The position numbers and the translations under genes were made by a program. A DNA stretch of 64,000 nucleotides from Mauremys mutica (taxonomy: Eukaryota; Chordata; Testudines; Geoemydidae): the NCBI RefSeq assembly GCF_020497125.1, contig NC_059075.1, positions 62,949,321 through 63,013,320 of the forward strand. Reading direction: 5' to 3'. Below, in pieces: positions 24,601 through 39,600 of this stretch (the stretch's first letter is position 1; each line of letters starts with the position of its first letter). The notes beneath the pieces are model-generated. The model was not told where the DNA came from. It worked only from the letters and a program-made list of their open reading frames with translations, and searched no databases.

Positions 24601-27600
24601 CCCATGGCAACCTATAGTGACAGGGCTTCTATGCAGCCCCAAATGACAATTCAAGTAACTCCCCCTGACAGGACCTAAAGGTGGGCAGCATTGCAAAAAC
24701 TGGTGAGCATCTCCTGGGGCATAGCCACCCTTGCAAAAAGAATGGATGGGAACTCTCAGTGGAATGGGATTAGTGCTCTGTGGATATAAACATTTTATTT
24801 CAAATGGGTAAAAGGTATATTTACAATTAATCTGGCAATGATCAGAACACTCCTGTACTAAGTAAATGTAAGAGATATATATAGGGTGATATTTGTCCCC
24901 AGGCAAGGGCCAGCAAGAGGTCTATGCATCATTTCAATCCCATGGACACCCTCTAAATCAGAATTATGAATGTGTCAAATGAAGACCAAGAATAGTGTAA
25001 CACCACTTTGTTTTCCACTTCCTGCCCCTTTCAGTTTCATTGATGGAGCAATATTGGGTCTGAAAGAGAACATAGATTCAACTTCCTTTTCATCGATGAA
25101 AGGGTTCATTCCTCCAATGAAAGGGAGACCAGGATGTTATATGACTTCTATTATACTTTTGATTTGTCATGCAAAAGAAGCACTGAACTAGGGATGGGTG
25201 ATCTCCAAAAGATTCAGAGAAGTTTATTTAAGGGTCTGTAAGTTTAGATACTTAACTGAATGTCCAGACCTCTAAGGTCTGCAAGATGTGTCTGGAAACC
25301 TCATGAGAATGGGCTCTTACAAGATTTCCACAATCCCTGCTTCCAATCAGGCTGATGGAGGAATACTGGGAGAACAGCCTATTTCACCATAATCCTGCAC
25401 ATTTAACTTCAGGCCCTAGCTAGATTCCAGTGTAGATGTGCACACACATAAGGAAACCCAATAATATATGTATGTTAAAGTATGCAAACTTTGTTAACCC
25501 TCCTAATAGGATTGTTTCAGTCACAGGGTGGAAGTTTGGAAGGTTTCTGTGTTATCTAATTGGTTTGTCCAAGCCTAAGTAGGACCTTCTTAGATTTAAA
25601 CTCAGCTGTAATTCTGAAATATAATCATTACCTCTAAAATCTTTAGTGGTAACATTGTCCTTGACATTGAGAGCCAGGTAGATGGGCAGTGGGTTCTGAC
25701 CCCAATTCACTGCCTGTTGCTGATCTGAGAGTTTATGTTCATCTTTCTGTTTTTGAAGAAAAAATGGTTAACTGAGAAACAACAGCAATGACACAGGAAT
25801 CTACTGTAATACTTGCTTATAGAATTACAGAGTTCTATTGGGATACTGCAGGTACCAACTCCAGCACACACTGACAGGACTGAACTTTCTGCTAACCCCC
25901 ACTCCTCCCTCAGGTCAGATCAACAACATAACACACAAGACAACAACTTAACACTAAGATAAGGATATAGCTCCATGTACTGGTGGAGGTGCTGCCTACA
26001 CTAATCATTGCACTACCACAACATCTGAGTTTGGAAATCACTGAAATGTTTGAATTCCCTCCTAGGTTCTCCTCTATGTACTTCACACACAGAAAGAGAG
26101 ATCTGGGTAGAAGTCAGGGGCCTCTGAGTGGTCTTGGTTAAGATGGATCCTATTAACCAGCCTACACTCTATTTCAGTGTGTGATACTAGAATTTGCAGA
26201 CTACACTTTCGCATTGCATTTTCATGTATTGTGCAAAAAATAGGATAGACAATGCTATTTCTACTGTTCTCCTATATTTGAATGTCATCTTTTTAAAATA
26301 TGATTTTGTCAAGCCACCATGTCAGTGACACTCCTCCTATATTAATTCCAAAGTTTGAGGGGGGGGGTAGAAAAAGCCAATATTGAGTTACAGTAGAACC
26401 TCAAAGTTATGAACACCAGAGTTATGAACTGACCAGTCAACCACACACCTCATTTGGAACCAGAAGTACACAATCAGGCAGCACCAGAGACAAAAATAAA
26501 AAAGCAAATCCAGTACAATATTGTGTTAAACATAAACTACTAAGAAATAAAGGGATAGCAGCACTTTTCTTCTGCATAGTAAAGTTTCAAAGCTGTATTA
26601 AGTCAAACTTTTGTACTGGTGACCCCTTTCACATAGCAAGCCTCTGAGTGCGACCCCCCCTTCTAAATTAAAAACACTTTTAAATATATTTAACACCATT
26701 ATAAATGCTGGATGCAGAGCGGGGTTTGAAGTGGAGGCTGACAGTTCACCACCCCCCAAGTAATAACCTCGCGACCCGCTGGGGATCCCGACCCCCAGTT
26801 TGAGAACGCCTGTATTAAGCCAATGTTTAGTTGTAAACTTTTGAAAGAACAACCATAACGTTTTGTTCAGTTACAAACATTTCAGAGTTACAAACAACTG
26901 CCGTTTCCAAGGTGTTTGTAACTCTGAGGTTCTACTGTATCTATAGTGGAAAAAAAAATCTGAAATGATTTTTTTTTTAAATGAGCTCTCAAAACAGTGA
27001 AACAGAATTTTATCAAATTTTACAAAATAACTTCTGGCCCAAGAATAAGAATGAAAAATGTCACATGAAAAAGGAGGTTGGCTTTGCCCATAAAATTTGA
27101 AAGGGCTTCTTTCACCATTAGTGTGGCAATACCACTAAGATACTATGATTTTTCAAGCTTTGCTTGTGCACATCTTACAATAATTTTCAAAGTTAGCCAC
27201 AGAAACACCTGCTTGAGATAAAATCCAAAACAGCTGCCACAAGCTGATGAACAGCAATTTTAAAGGTCCTGTAAGTTTAAGGTCTGACAGAACAATAGAT
27301 CCACTATATATTTTTAATGACTGCATTGACCATACAATGTATTTTAATACAGTTGAACCTCACTAACATATACCTTGCTAAATCACACCCCTTATAACCA
27401 CCACAAAAATTGACAGTCTCCAGTTCTCAGCAAAGATTTAATAGCTGATGCTATAGGGGAGCTTCAGCACACTAAGATTTGGTTATTTTTTTACAAAATA
27501 TGCTACAGAACATTTACTAGTATATGCAGTGTTGTGGCTGTGTCGATCCCAGGATATTTAAAAGACAAGATGGGTGGGATCATATGTTTTATTGAACCAA

Positions 27601-30600
27601 CTTCTGTTAGTGAGCTCTGGCTAACTGTCTCACTAATCCAATAAAAGATATTACCTCCACCACCTTATCTCTTTAATTTACTAATATACTCGGGATTATA
27701 GATGCTCCCCGGGTTATGCAAATCCGATTTACGCAAATCCACATTTACGGAAAAAGTTCCATAAGCTAGAAATGTTTTTATTATTAAATATTATTATTAT
27801 TATTATTATTTTGCGTAATGGTCGGGTATACGTTCCCGACTTACGCAAAATTCAAGTTACGCAAGGCGCTCAGGAACAGAACACTTGCGTAAATTGGGGA
27901 GCATCCATATTAGCTTATCAGTGGTTCTCAATCTTCTCCATCCTGATACCCCTTTTCCATAACAAAAACTTGCCCCCATACATCTGAATTCCCCTTTCAT
28001 TTAGTCAGGATCTAGCCAGGTTCCCCTCTGCCATTTCACTCTGTGAGAAGGGCAAGAAGATTGCAACCCTTCAGGTTGTGAACCTCTGTCCTAAATAATT
28101 AACCTGAAACGACAGTTGAGAAAATATATGAAAATGCAGTACATGTTTCATTGCCCTTGATTTGTTTCTCTTCTGTTTGTTCATTTATTCACTGTGTCAC
28201 TAAATTTAGTAACTCACTCTGTATCTCACTGTCGTTAACATGTGATCGTAAGTTCCTATTCTGTGCATGAGATATTGATTTGCCATCAACCCAGTGGAAT
28301 TTCTTTGAGTGAATAACTCTATAAAGATATTGTATGGGTCTCTCTTCCTAGGGTTTAATTTTCTTCTAATTTTTAGAAAGAGACCATAGTCCTTAGTAAA
28401 AAGAGGGATGTATACAGTACCCCATCATTCAACATGGATTCAATCATGAGCCCCCAGAGATCTATAAAAGATGTCTTGTATCCTGCTTGGGTGCGTTGAC
28501 TCAGCTCCCTATGATAATTCTTCAGACTTTCCAAGGAAAAAGCACTCATTTTGGATTTGGATGCTTGCTTCCGAGCTTCAATGATTAGCTCCCCTAGATC
28601 CTTATGTGACCAATCATCATCTTCATACAAGTTTGTCATGGTCCTAGGGACAAAAAATACCATGTTAAAAACAACAGTGAATTAGAATTAGGAGCCTGTG
28701 AAACTCAAAGGATTTATGTGGCAAAGCTTCCTGCAAACTTTTTTTCAGATTCACTTCACTTAAGCTAACTCACACCACCTATGTTTTGTTTAGAGTTTTA
28801 GAGATGAACAGATTCCAAAGCTCAGAGGGAAACTCATCTGACAACATTGGGTTTGGGGTCAAAGATGCGCAAATCCACAATTTCCAAGTTTCAACATGGT
28901 TTCCACTCCACCGCAAAAAAATTCAGTCTAGGTTCACTGTCAAAACTCAGCACAGGTTTGCTTGAAACCTTACCCAGGATTGAGGAAATGTTCACAAATC
29001 TCAGGTAAACGCTCCTTGTTTCATTTGGTAATTTTTACTCCACTCCATTCAGAATACATACTGTACGGTACGCTATCCAACGACTCCCCACTGGTATTCA
29101 TGAATGGGGTTAAATTACCTAAAGTGATCATTATTTTTGCCAGCTGAAATCTAAGTGCCAGGAAAAGAACTATTAGCTAGACAATAAGAAAAAATTAGGT
29201 TTAGGTGAAAATGGTCTGAAGTACCTAAGTGACATAGGAGCCTAAGTCTCATTTTCAAAAGTGACATGGGAGCCTAAATCTCATTGATTTTCAATGAGAC
29301 TTAAGGTCCCAAGTGCCTAAATCACTTTTTAAAATGAAACTTAGGCAACTTTGAAAATTTTACCCTTAGGCCATGTCTACAGGGACTGTTGCTGAATGGC
29401 TAGGATGCTGTAGCTATGCTGGCATAACCCTGTAATGTATTTCCAAGCAAAATAACACATTCCTTGAGAACTTCTCTCTCCACCGGAAGCTTACAGAAGG
29501 ATCAAATAAAACCTTATAAAATGACCTCCTTACCATGTTGTGCCAGATGAGCCAGTGATGTATGAAACACAGTCCAGAACATTCAGTTTCTGAAGACCCA
29601 AGATGCTGCCATACATGGCTGTCAAAGCTCTTATCCCACCTCCTGTTGTTGTCACAGCCACAACTGGCACCTGTTCAACACACACAAAAGCAGAAAGTTG
29701 GTGACAAACAACACTGAGGAGCATTAATGATTAAAAAGGAGAAAGATAAGCAAAAGGTGAGCAAAAAATCAATCTGATCTGTGAGTGGTTACAGCATTCC
29801 CACAAACTCTGGCACAGCAAAATAATGCAAAAAGGACAGCACTGCATATGCTTCATTCTAAATTGTTTGATACTCTCTTTGCTGCTGAACACAGTAAAGT
29901 TCAGATTCTTCCATTGTCAAAGTGGGTTTTTTTTTAAATATGTATGGTAATTGGGATCAAATTCAGCTTTGGGATTCTCCTAAACCGGGTATTCACCTGA
30001 AGGCCAACATAGGAATAGCCAGTCCAGACTAGAACATTGGTCTGTCAAACTTGAGATCTCCTTGGCCTGAACAGGACCTGGAGAGAAGACTTCCTCATGG
30101 AACACCCTTCTCCTGGGTTGAATGGGGGCCCTGAAGGGGGTAGAACACTCATGTGCCTATTGTCCTGGCCTGGGGAAAAGAGAGAGAAGGATCCCCTTGG
30201 TATCGCCTTTCTAAACCGGACCCACCCTACTTCCTCAGTCCCCCTCCAACAACACACCACTCATCATAACTAGAACCAGCAGTGACTCCCACTGAAACAC
30301 CATGAAAGACTCCCAATTGATTTCAATGGGCTTTGGACTAGACTTTTTGTACCAATAGGCTGAGCACTCATCTAGGGCAATACAGGACACGAGATTCTTC
30401 TGCCTCAACTACCTCATGGTCCTTCAGATCCTCTTCTAGCCGAAGAACCTTCTTCAGAGCAGCAGCAACCACTTTCTTCCGATTCTTCAGGAAATTCTGT
30501 TCCTCTGTGCACAGGTCAAATCCTAAACGTACATCTAGTTTTCTTGAGCTGTTAAACAGGCCCTGAGTCCTGAAGCCAAGGCAAAACCCACAAATTATTA

Positions 30601-33600
30601 CCTGTTATAGTCAAGTCTCTCTCTCCATATATATATATATATAAAACCTTGGATATGTTTACCGAAAACACATTCCAACACCTCTATATAGACAGACTAA
30701 TGTAAGAAATGAGAAAGAGAAAACAATGTGCGCTTAAATTTAATTCCATGAATGATCCATGGGACTAGGAGCACGTTTAAAGCTAAGCATGGGTTTATGT
30801 GCTTTGCTAGATCGGTGCCAAAAAGCTCAGCCCCTTGCCGGATAGAGCCCTAAATTGTGTACTGTAGAAGAACAAGGCTGTGGGAAGGGCGATGACACCA
30901 GACCAGCATGTGTGTACAGATTTCTAATTGCTAGTTTGACTGGTGCTTCTATGGCATCTAATGAAAGAGTTTCATTAAAACGATTAGCCTATTTGCAATG
31001 TGTTGTGTTTCATTACATATTCTCATCTGCTGTTGAAATCAATTACAGATTATTATGTTTTGTTAAACGATTGCAGCAAGACATTATTCCCCAGCAAGGA
31101 AAGGGAAGAGCTCTGCTGACATTATCCACTTCCAAAGAACAAATGGCCTTCTCTTGCAACTAACAGACACCCATGCCTGTACAGAGCTGTGTTGATTTCA
31201 GTTGGGCTCTGCAGGGGCCCATCCACACATATCCAAAAGCAAGATTGGGACTCTCTTACCATTCTTTTGTCTTCACATGCAAATCAAACGTTCTGGTCTG
31301 AAAATCGAGAATGGGAAAATTATAAGAGCCATCATATTTTTAAGCTTGTGTGTCCTCTCAGCCTTGGTATGAGTTTTACCTGCTCCACAATTAGCACTGA
31401 AGCCACATAGCCTGACCATAAATAATTCAAGAAAGATAGTTATAGACAGACTCAAAACTAGAGCTGTGCAAATGATTTTTTGGTTTACTGAACAATGCAA
31501 AAAAAAATGTGGTGGGAATTGTTTCAAATAGATCCAAAATGAATTTTTTTCCAATTTTTTGGCTAAATGAAAAGTTTTAAAAAATGGTTTGGGGTTGAAT
31601 TAAATGTTTCAGTCAATACAAAATAAAATATTTCACTTTCAAGTTTTAAATCTTTTTTACAACTAAAATTGAGGCAAATTTCAAAACAAAGAGTTATTTT
31701 GAATTGAAAAATCAAAAGCCTTTCATTTCAAAAATGTATTTTTAATTTTTTTAATTTATTGGGGGGGGTTCAACTGAAACAACACAGCAAATTCAACACA
31801 AATTTGTGAAAAGTCTTCATCAACTCGAATCTGTATTTTTCATAAAAAAGTTTCATCTGAAAAATTTCACACAGTTCTACTTAACACCACTAGTTAATTC
31901 TCAGTCTAATATTTTAACTCAATGTTTCCAATGTTTCAGGCACCTGTACCAGTTAAAAAGACTTAGGGCCTCAGCCAGTAATTGCCACCTTTAATTAAAC
32001 TATGGCATACCAACGTATGCTCTAAATTCCAGGCTAATTAGCCATGGACATGGGTTAATAATGGGCCAGAGCCTCAGCTATTATAAATCAGCATAGTTCC
32101 ATTGAGGTCAATAAGAATATGCTAATTTAGACCATCTGAGATTCCAACCCTCTGAATGCAAACTGATTTTTACATTTATCCTACATGTTTGTGTGGATTT
32201 CACTCTGGTTTGTTGTGGTTGTTTTAATTTGGACTCCATTTCTCATCTTCACTGATGAAAAAGGAAGGAGCGGAAGAAGGAAGTAAATCCTTCCCCAAAG
32301 CTGGCTGAGCTAGGCTGATGCACAGAGCACAAAGAAATTCTCCTATTATAGGAAAGTCTGGTAGCACCGCCCTTTATTAAGGTTGCCATCATTTCCGGGA
32401 ATGAGTTTAAGGAAAAATTAATTTTTTTGTTCATGTTAGAAAAATTCTTACAACATTTTCATTGGAAGTTGCAGTGTCCCAATGCTTTGGAGCAGGGACT
32501 TGAAATTTGGCCTTTCTGTCAAGGATGTGTCATTTGTTATTCCCATGAAAATCCACCCACATTTGACTAAATTGTAATTCTGTGAAACAAAAGCCAGACC
32601 AAGAAGAAAAACAAAAGTAGATTGGGATAAGGAGCTGGGGTGACAGGGTGAAACTGGGACTCGAAACTGTGAGGGAGGTAAAAAAAGGAACAGTGGGATT
32701 TGGGAGGGGGGTGAGACTAGAACTGACTGGGGAAGGATACTGGGACTGGAAGGTAGTGGTGGGGAGACTGGGAGGCAACGAGACACAGACTGACTGATTG
32801 CAGAAGGATTGGGATTGAAGCTCTGAGTGGGTGGAGAATGGGACTGAGAGTTGGAGTGAAGACTGGGACTGGCTAGGCAAGGAGATTGGGATTGGAATGT
32901 GAAGACAGGGTGTGGAAAAGAGGGGACTAGGCCATGGACAGGTGGAAAGAGATGAAGGAGAAGGGATCAATCTTGGTGGCAATGGACAGAAGGATCTTTG
33001 ACCACTAGATGTGATAACCTCCAGAGCTTGGAATGGGACCCAATATTCCTGAATCTCTAAATTCCTCTGCTGTCAGCAAATATCTGTGAAACCCACTAGC
33101 AAAGGGCATGTGTCTCATCCTCTTCTAGTGCTGTTCCATATAGAGAATGACAACCTACTACTGCTATCGGTTACTCCATTAGCTCAAGAGGCAGATGTCT
33201 GGGCAGTGAATGTAAAAGTTTCAACTCTGATGATGATCCACATGGGTGTCAATATGATGCCATATGATGGAATTTCTGTTTTTTCAGTTTGCCATTTTTA
33301 AAACATCAAAATTACAGTTACAAAAATCATTAAAAGAATATTAAGTTTTCACTGTCAAACACTCACAAGTTAGGAAATGCCACAATTAAGGTTACTGGTG
33401 CAACCTTAATTTGGCCTTTTGTGCATCCACATTAAAATACAGTCTTTAATTTTTTATTACATACTATTTTTCCCCACAGGACCCCTGGTTCATTCAGTGC
33501 TCGGAATGGATCTGTTCTGAGGATGCATCTGGGTTGTACAGTAAAGAAGTCTTTTGTCTGTGGGATCCCTGTCTCATTTGTTGCAGAAGTTGGAAGGTGT

Positions 33601-36600
33601 GTAGTGAGTGGTGTGCAGAGAATTACAGAAGAGAAAGGATGGTCTCATGGTTAAGGCAGTTGAATGCTGTCCTGAAGAACTGTATTCTATCCCTGCCTCT
33701 CCTACAGAATTCCTAAGGGATGCTGGGCAATTAATTTAAACCAGATTTTCACAGGTGGTCATGAATTGAGTTCTACCTTAAGACCTTGTGAGTGCTGGGG
33801 GGCGGCAGCCCAGGTGGTGCCCCAGGTGCTCGGGGGGGGTGGCCCAGAGGACGCAGGGGGCCTCAGATGCTTGGGGGCAGTCCAGGGGCACTGCAAATGC
33901 TGAGGTGAGGTCCAGGGGCACCGTGGGTGCTCAGGTGGTAGCAGCCCAGAACCCGCCCTGGTGCTGGAGCGGGGGTTAGCGGGACTGGCAGGCTCTGTAC
34001 CCAGCTTCTCGGAAACAGCAATATGTCCCTCTCTAAGCTCCTAGAACTGCGGACAATGGGAGCTGCGGGGGCAGTGCCTGCATGCAGAGGCAGCACATGG
34101 CGCTAGGACCTGAGGGAAGGGGATGTTGCCACTTCCGGTGAGCCCTCCCAAAGTAAGCACTGCACAGAGCCCTCACTCCCTCCTGTACCCCAACCTCCAG
34201 CCCTGACGGACCCCCCGCAATTCCTCCTCCTGCTGCTCGCGGGGTGGGAGGAGCAGTGGCCCAAGACTGCCCCAGCAGCTGCTGGTGTGACTGGCCCAGG
34301 GGCTGCCCGAGCTGCTCAGGGAGCTCTGGAGCCAACCACACCAGCCACTGCAGAAGTCATGGAGGTCATGGAAAGTCACAGAATCCATGACTTCCATGAC
34401 AAACTCACAGCCTTAGTGATGAGCACCATACAAAATCCCATGAGGAAATTAATAATTTTGTCTGTGGAGCAGGGTTTGAATAGTGGGCAGTAAATAAGGC
34501 TTGAGGCCAAATTTAACAACGAGGAGATATCAAACTATTGAACAGCTGCTTATTAAATGAGCACCATCCATCCTGTGAGCTGAATGAGGCAAAGGTCCTG
34601 TAGAAAAAATAGCATGTAGTCATATAATTAAAAACTGTATTATAATGCATATGCTTAAGGGAACCAAACTGAAGTTATACAGGCAATCTTAATTCTGGTA
34701 TTTCCTAACTTTCAAGTGCTTGACTTTGCAACCTTTATGTTCTTTTAACATGTGTATGTGTCTGTGTGTATGCAACAACATATAAACTGACTGGAGTTTA
34801 GCAACAATGCAAAGTTGTTTCCCTGTAAGTTGAAAGCATCCTGGTTTGGTATTTATTCTATCAAGACTGGTGGGTTGACACTCACCTCTCCTATTGTTAC
34901 TTTATCTTGAATGGGAAGTGAATTCAGAGCTAGAGTCAGGGACTCACTTTCATCTTGACTTGAGGAAGTCTAAAAAGAAAATGGTAGGGGAGGTTAATTG
35001 TAATACAACAAGGAGAAAATGGTGAAACATTTCGCCTCCACACTTCCAAGTCCCCAGAAAAGATACATGAATGAGCTGTGTTCATAAAGGTCCGTGATGA
35101 TAACATACCACGGAGAGCTGTCTCATCTTTGGTAGTGCAATGCCCAGTTCTGAATGATTATACTTGATATAGTGGAATCTGGCAGGAGAAGCAGGACAAA
35201 GGCAGGAGCTCAGTGAAAGGTTCTGGGTTCCTTCATAGGATCCTTCCATTGTAAGTGCGAATTTTCTTTCTAAACAGGTGACAAAACAAACATTGAACCC
35301 GTGATTATCACATCTTTAACTCATTTAAAACAACATTTCAGAGTTCTCTACATTAAGTTCATAATGTGGATGCTGCTTAATAAGCCAATAATGTTCCAAG
35401 ACACCATATAAACCATGTATCCATATTTTTATAGCCATAATAAACATTGTCTAGGCGCCCAGTCCTGTGAGCACCAACAACTCCCAGTGAAGTCAATGAG
35501 GGGACTTGGCACCTCTCACAATCAGGCCATAAGGCATTTACACTGTAGAATACAAGGGAGTTCTGGATAAAAGGGATTAAGGTAATTGGGAGGATTGCCC
35601 TATAAGAGAGTCATTCATTTAGTTATATTACACTCCAATACAGAAAAGCTGTTCTACTATATGTTATATTCATTTTGACAGTCAGTGGCTTAGGTTACAT
35701 AAATAATTATACTCATTTATCTGTGCATCTTGGCTTCAGCTTTAGTTCCTTTATAAAACAATCTCATTATATTCTAACAATCTGTGCTATAATTCTTGCT
35801 CAGAGTGTTAGAGCATTGCAGTAGCAGTTCTTTCACTGCTGGTGAGATAACACACACATTCAAAACCATTGGTTTCAGTTGATTATAACTTTCTCTGGAA
35901 ATTCCTGTTTCTGGACGGGTGGGATTTTCAAACCAGCTCAGTGCTGGCGTACCTCAGTTTACAGTGAAATCAGTGAGACTCCAACCCTTCATCTACTTGA
36001 TTATTCTTTAGTTAGCATGGGAGTGTTAAAACACTTTTAGCTCTTATGCAATGTTTTAGACACTTTTTGACTCAGAGAATTCAAAAGTTTGTCTGTATAA
36101 ACTTTAAAATTGGTATTTACAGTAGATAGGTTTGGTTTGGGCCCACCTCTCCCCTCTCTATGAGCAACAGGAAAAGTACCACATCAAACCACATATTTAA
36201 GGCTATATAGGCCAACCATGAAATCCCTAAAAGGATTTTCTCAGTCAAGGAACTTGGGCTCCTATCTAGCATGAGAGCAAGTGTCCCTGACTTCAATGTG
36301 GTGATCCACGGGCTTACATGTTTTGCTGTATCAGGGACCAACACAGAATGTTTTAAAAGTTGCATTGCAAATCCATAAGGCTATGGATATAGAGGAAACA
36401 AAATGGCTATGCACAGCCCAAGATGTGCAATGAGTATCTCAGGTAATATAGAATATATTTCAGGTCTCAAACTGCTGGTATTTGTGTCTGAAAAAGGGCA
36501 ATTAGAAATTTTTAAATTGAGAAGAGTTTTGTTTCTCACCCCACTTACTCCCACCGTCTCTGAACTCAAACACCTGGAGGCATTTCACTCCAACTCTTGG

Positions 36601-39600
36601 AATAGATGAGGCATGGAAAATTTCCTCTCCATATATGAATGTTTCAGAAAGCTATGAGCATCAGACAACAGGATGCTGTGATGGAAACTATTCTGTTTAA
36701 TTAACTACAGTTGGTGTTCAACTGTGAATGCTGTAATATTCCCTATATGTTGTCTGACCAATTAGAACATGATCCAAAGCCCACAGGACACATTGGAAGT
36801 TTCTCCTTTCCTTTAAAACATGGAATGCCCTTACTCTAATGCATATAAACAAATCATCCCAGAAATGGCAGATATTTTTCTGTTGAAATTTTGCTATAAA
36901 ATTTTAACCAGTTTCATCCAACTCTACCAGTTAAGGAAGTACTAACCTGTGGATCCCTTCTTTATCCTCCCCTCATCCACCTGAGCTTCCAAACAGGAAA
37001 CTTCACGAGACTGTAACAGAGACAACGAATAAAAGATAGATAAAATGACACAGACAAAACTAAGTGTGCTTCCCCTGCTAGTCTCTTGCTATCCAGATGG
37101 AAAGGAGACAGGAGTGTTGTGCAGACTGCAAGATCAGCCCCTGGGAGGACTAAATACTTCATGATGCTCTGCAACAGCTTCCAATGAAAGTCTCTGGAGA
37201 GACTCTGGGCTGAGACTTACTATATGACTTCTAGGATGGGTGTATACAGACGGAGTATCCTCAGGCCTGCACCAAGGAGGCAATAGATTCCCCAGGAAAA
37301 AAAATGAGAGAAAGCTACGGAAATAACAGCTGTAATTGAAAGGACCAGCCATAGAAGAAGCTTTATAATTATATAGATATATTGCTACCTCATACCAGCC
37401 ACACTGTAGGTAATAGTGTATGGGAAATCTTACAGCTATTCCAATTTTAGCTTCTCCCAACAGGAGTCACTCTAGATAATGGTGTGGGAACACTGGCTGT
37501 GAGGATGCTCACAGCTGTACCACTTCTAGTCTTTGCCATCTGGTGACACTCCGTGGGACTGTGGAGGAGCGCAGCTTGGGGCAGTTTACATCTCTTCCAG
37601 GTCAGTTTCTCCTAACATGGGAGATGTGGGAGAGCTGACTGTCATGTTCACTGGGATCCAATGGCAGCCTATTCCTCGGAATAGATTTTGTGTTGGAAGG
37701 ATAACTGTGGGGCAACTCATTCTCTGTTCAAAGCGGTATGATGTGCATCGCTGTACAGCAGAGTAGGGGTCGGCAACCTTTGGTGGTGTGCCGAGTCTTC
37801 ATTTATTCACTCTATTAATACATTAATGCCATTAATTCATTTAAACGTTTTTAGAAGGTCTCTTTCTATAAGTCTATAATATATAACTAAACTATTGTTG
37901 TATGTAAAGTAAATAAGGTTTTTAAAATGTTTAAGAAGCTTCATTTAAAATTAAATTAAAATGCAGAGCCCCCCTGGACTGATGGCCAGGACCCGGGCAG
38001 TGTGGGTGCCACTGAAAATCAGCTTGTGTGCCTCCTTCAGCACGTGTGCCATAGGTTGCCTACCCCTGCAGTAGAGGAAAGATAATAGAAAATAAAAATT
38101 ACCACTAATACACCATTTGTAGCGATGTTTTCAGGAAGATCTGGACTAAAAATAAAAAGAAACGTACTCAGTTCATAACTAGTATTTAAATAATAATTTA
38201 AGGACATGAATTGCCATTTTTGTTCTTTATTTGTATTTTGCTTATTTTAATTTTTTTGTCACTCTTGGAAGTGTTGGGTCTGACAGTACAGGCTAGTAAT
38301 TCTCAATGTATGTTCCAGTTTTCCTCACATTCCTGGGAAACTCTAAATAAATCTGGCTTTTTAAAGCTCCTACTATTCCAGTACTAGAGCTCTGCTGAGC
38401 AGAGACTGCTCAGTGTGCCAAAACAGGGTAGTTTTCAAATGTACATCAAGCTGAGTGTGCTGACAGATAGAAACCACTGAATTTATTCCATTGGCCAAAA
38501 ATATCCATACTTGACCCTGGAGTGCCAGAGCTGAAAGGCTAATGAATTAGTCCCACATGTCATAATAAGCGTAAAGAGACAATTTTCCCCCATTCATTTT
38601 GAACATCAATAACAAAACTAAATTTAAAACTGAGATATACATGCCCATCTTATTATTTCCCAGAAATGGGTTCGAATCTTGTTTAGTACTTAAATCTATG
38701 TTAAATGCCACGTACAGACCAACTGGTGGGGGAAATCAGCAGACATTCCTGCACTTCACTCAATTTTCATTTTAGCTTTAAAATTCACCTGGATGCCTAA
38801 GTGTGACCTCCTAAAAACAACATTGGCACTACTCAATGCCATACAGAAACATCCAGCTACTGTCCAGTGAGGCTGAACATACACTATCAACTACGTCCAC
38901 ATAGGTCTGGCCATGTGGCTTTAGGTGACCGCAGGTGTACAAATCATGTTCCTTGTTGTTAATTAATCTCCGACACCTCTAACAATTACGTTATTTGACA
39001 ACGCTTGGATTTTACTCACCTGCTCTCCATTGTGAACTCAACCTCTAGCTCCTCTTTTCCCTAAAAATGAAAATGAATTAAGTCACTACATCATTACTCT
39101 TCTCCATAAAGATACTGTGTAAACCTGACCCCTTGATATGCATAGAGCTTCTGCAAAATAACTTTCCCCTCTTCTTGGTGCAAATGCAGTGTGCTTCATT
39201 TTCTTCAGTTTCAATCCAATTTATATTATATCCATTATATTATTCTGCTTCCCAGTTGCTGATTTTCCCATTACAAGGAGAGGTTTTTGAGATAAATCAT
39301 ATCTGTCACTCTCTTTTTCCTCTTTGGGGAATGATGAAGAGAGAGAAATATTTCTGAATGAGCAATAGACAGCTTCACCTGTCCTTAAAAGCATTCCTGA
39401 TCTTAGCAGCAACAGTACCTAACCTGCTTGGTCACAATATACCATATAAGTCACCAGACATTAAACTTTCCTTTCAACCAACCTTACATTCTACTGACAA
39501 TAATTTGTCACTTAAGAAAACATGAAATACGGGCCCAATTTTCCAATATATGTACCCAAATCTGAATTTGGAGACTTAAATCATAAAATTGACATTAATA

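Noticed and set aside
32448..32982. 112- and 150-codon Ser/Pro-rich minus-strand open frames
   Set aside because: They come from a purine-rich degenerate tandem tract within intron 9.
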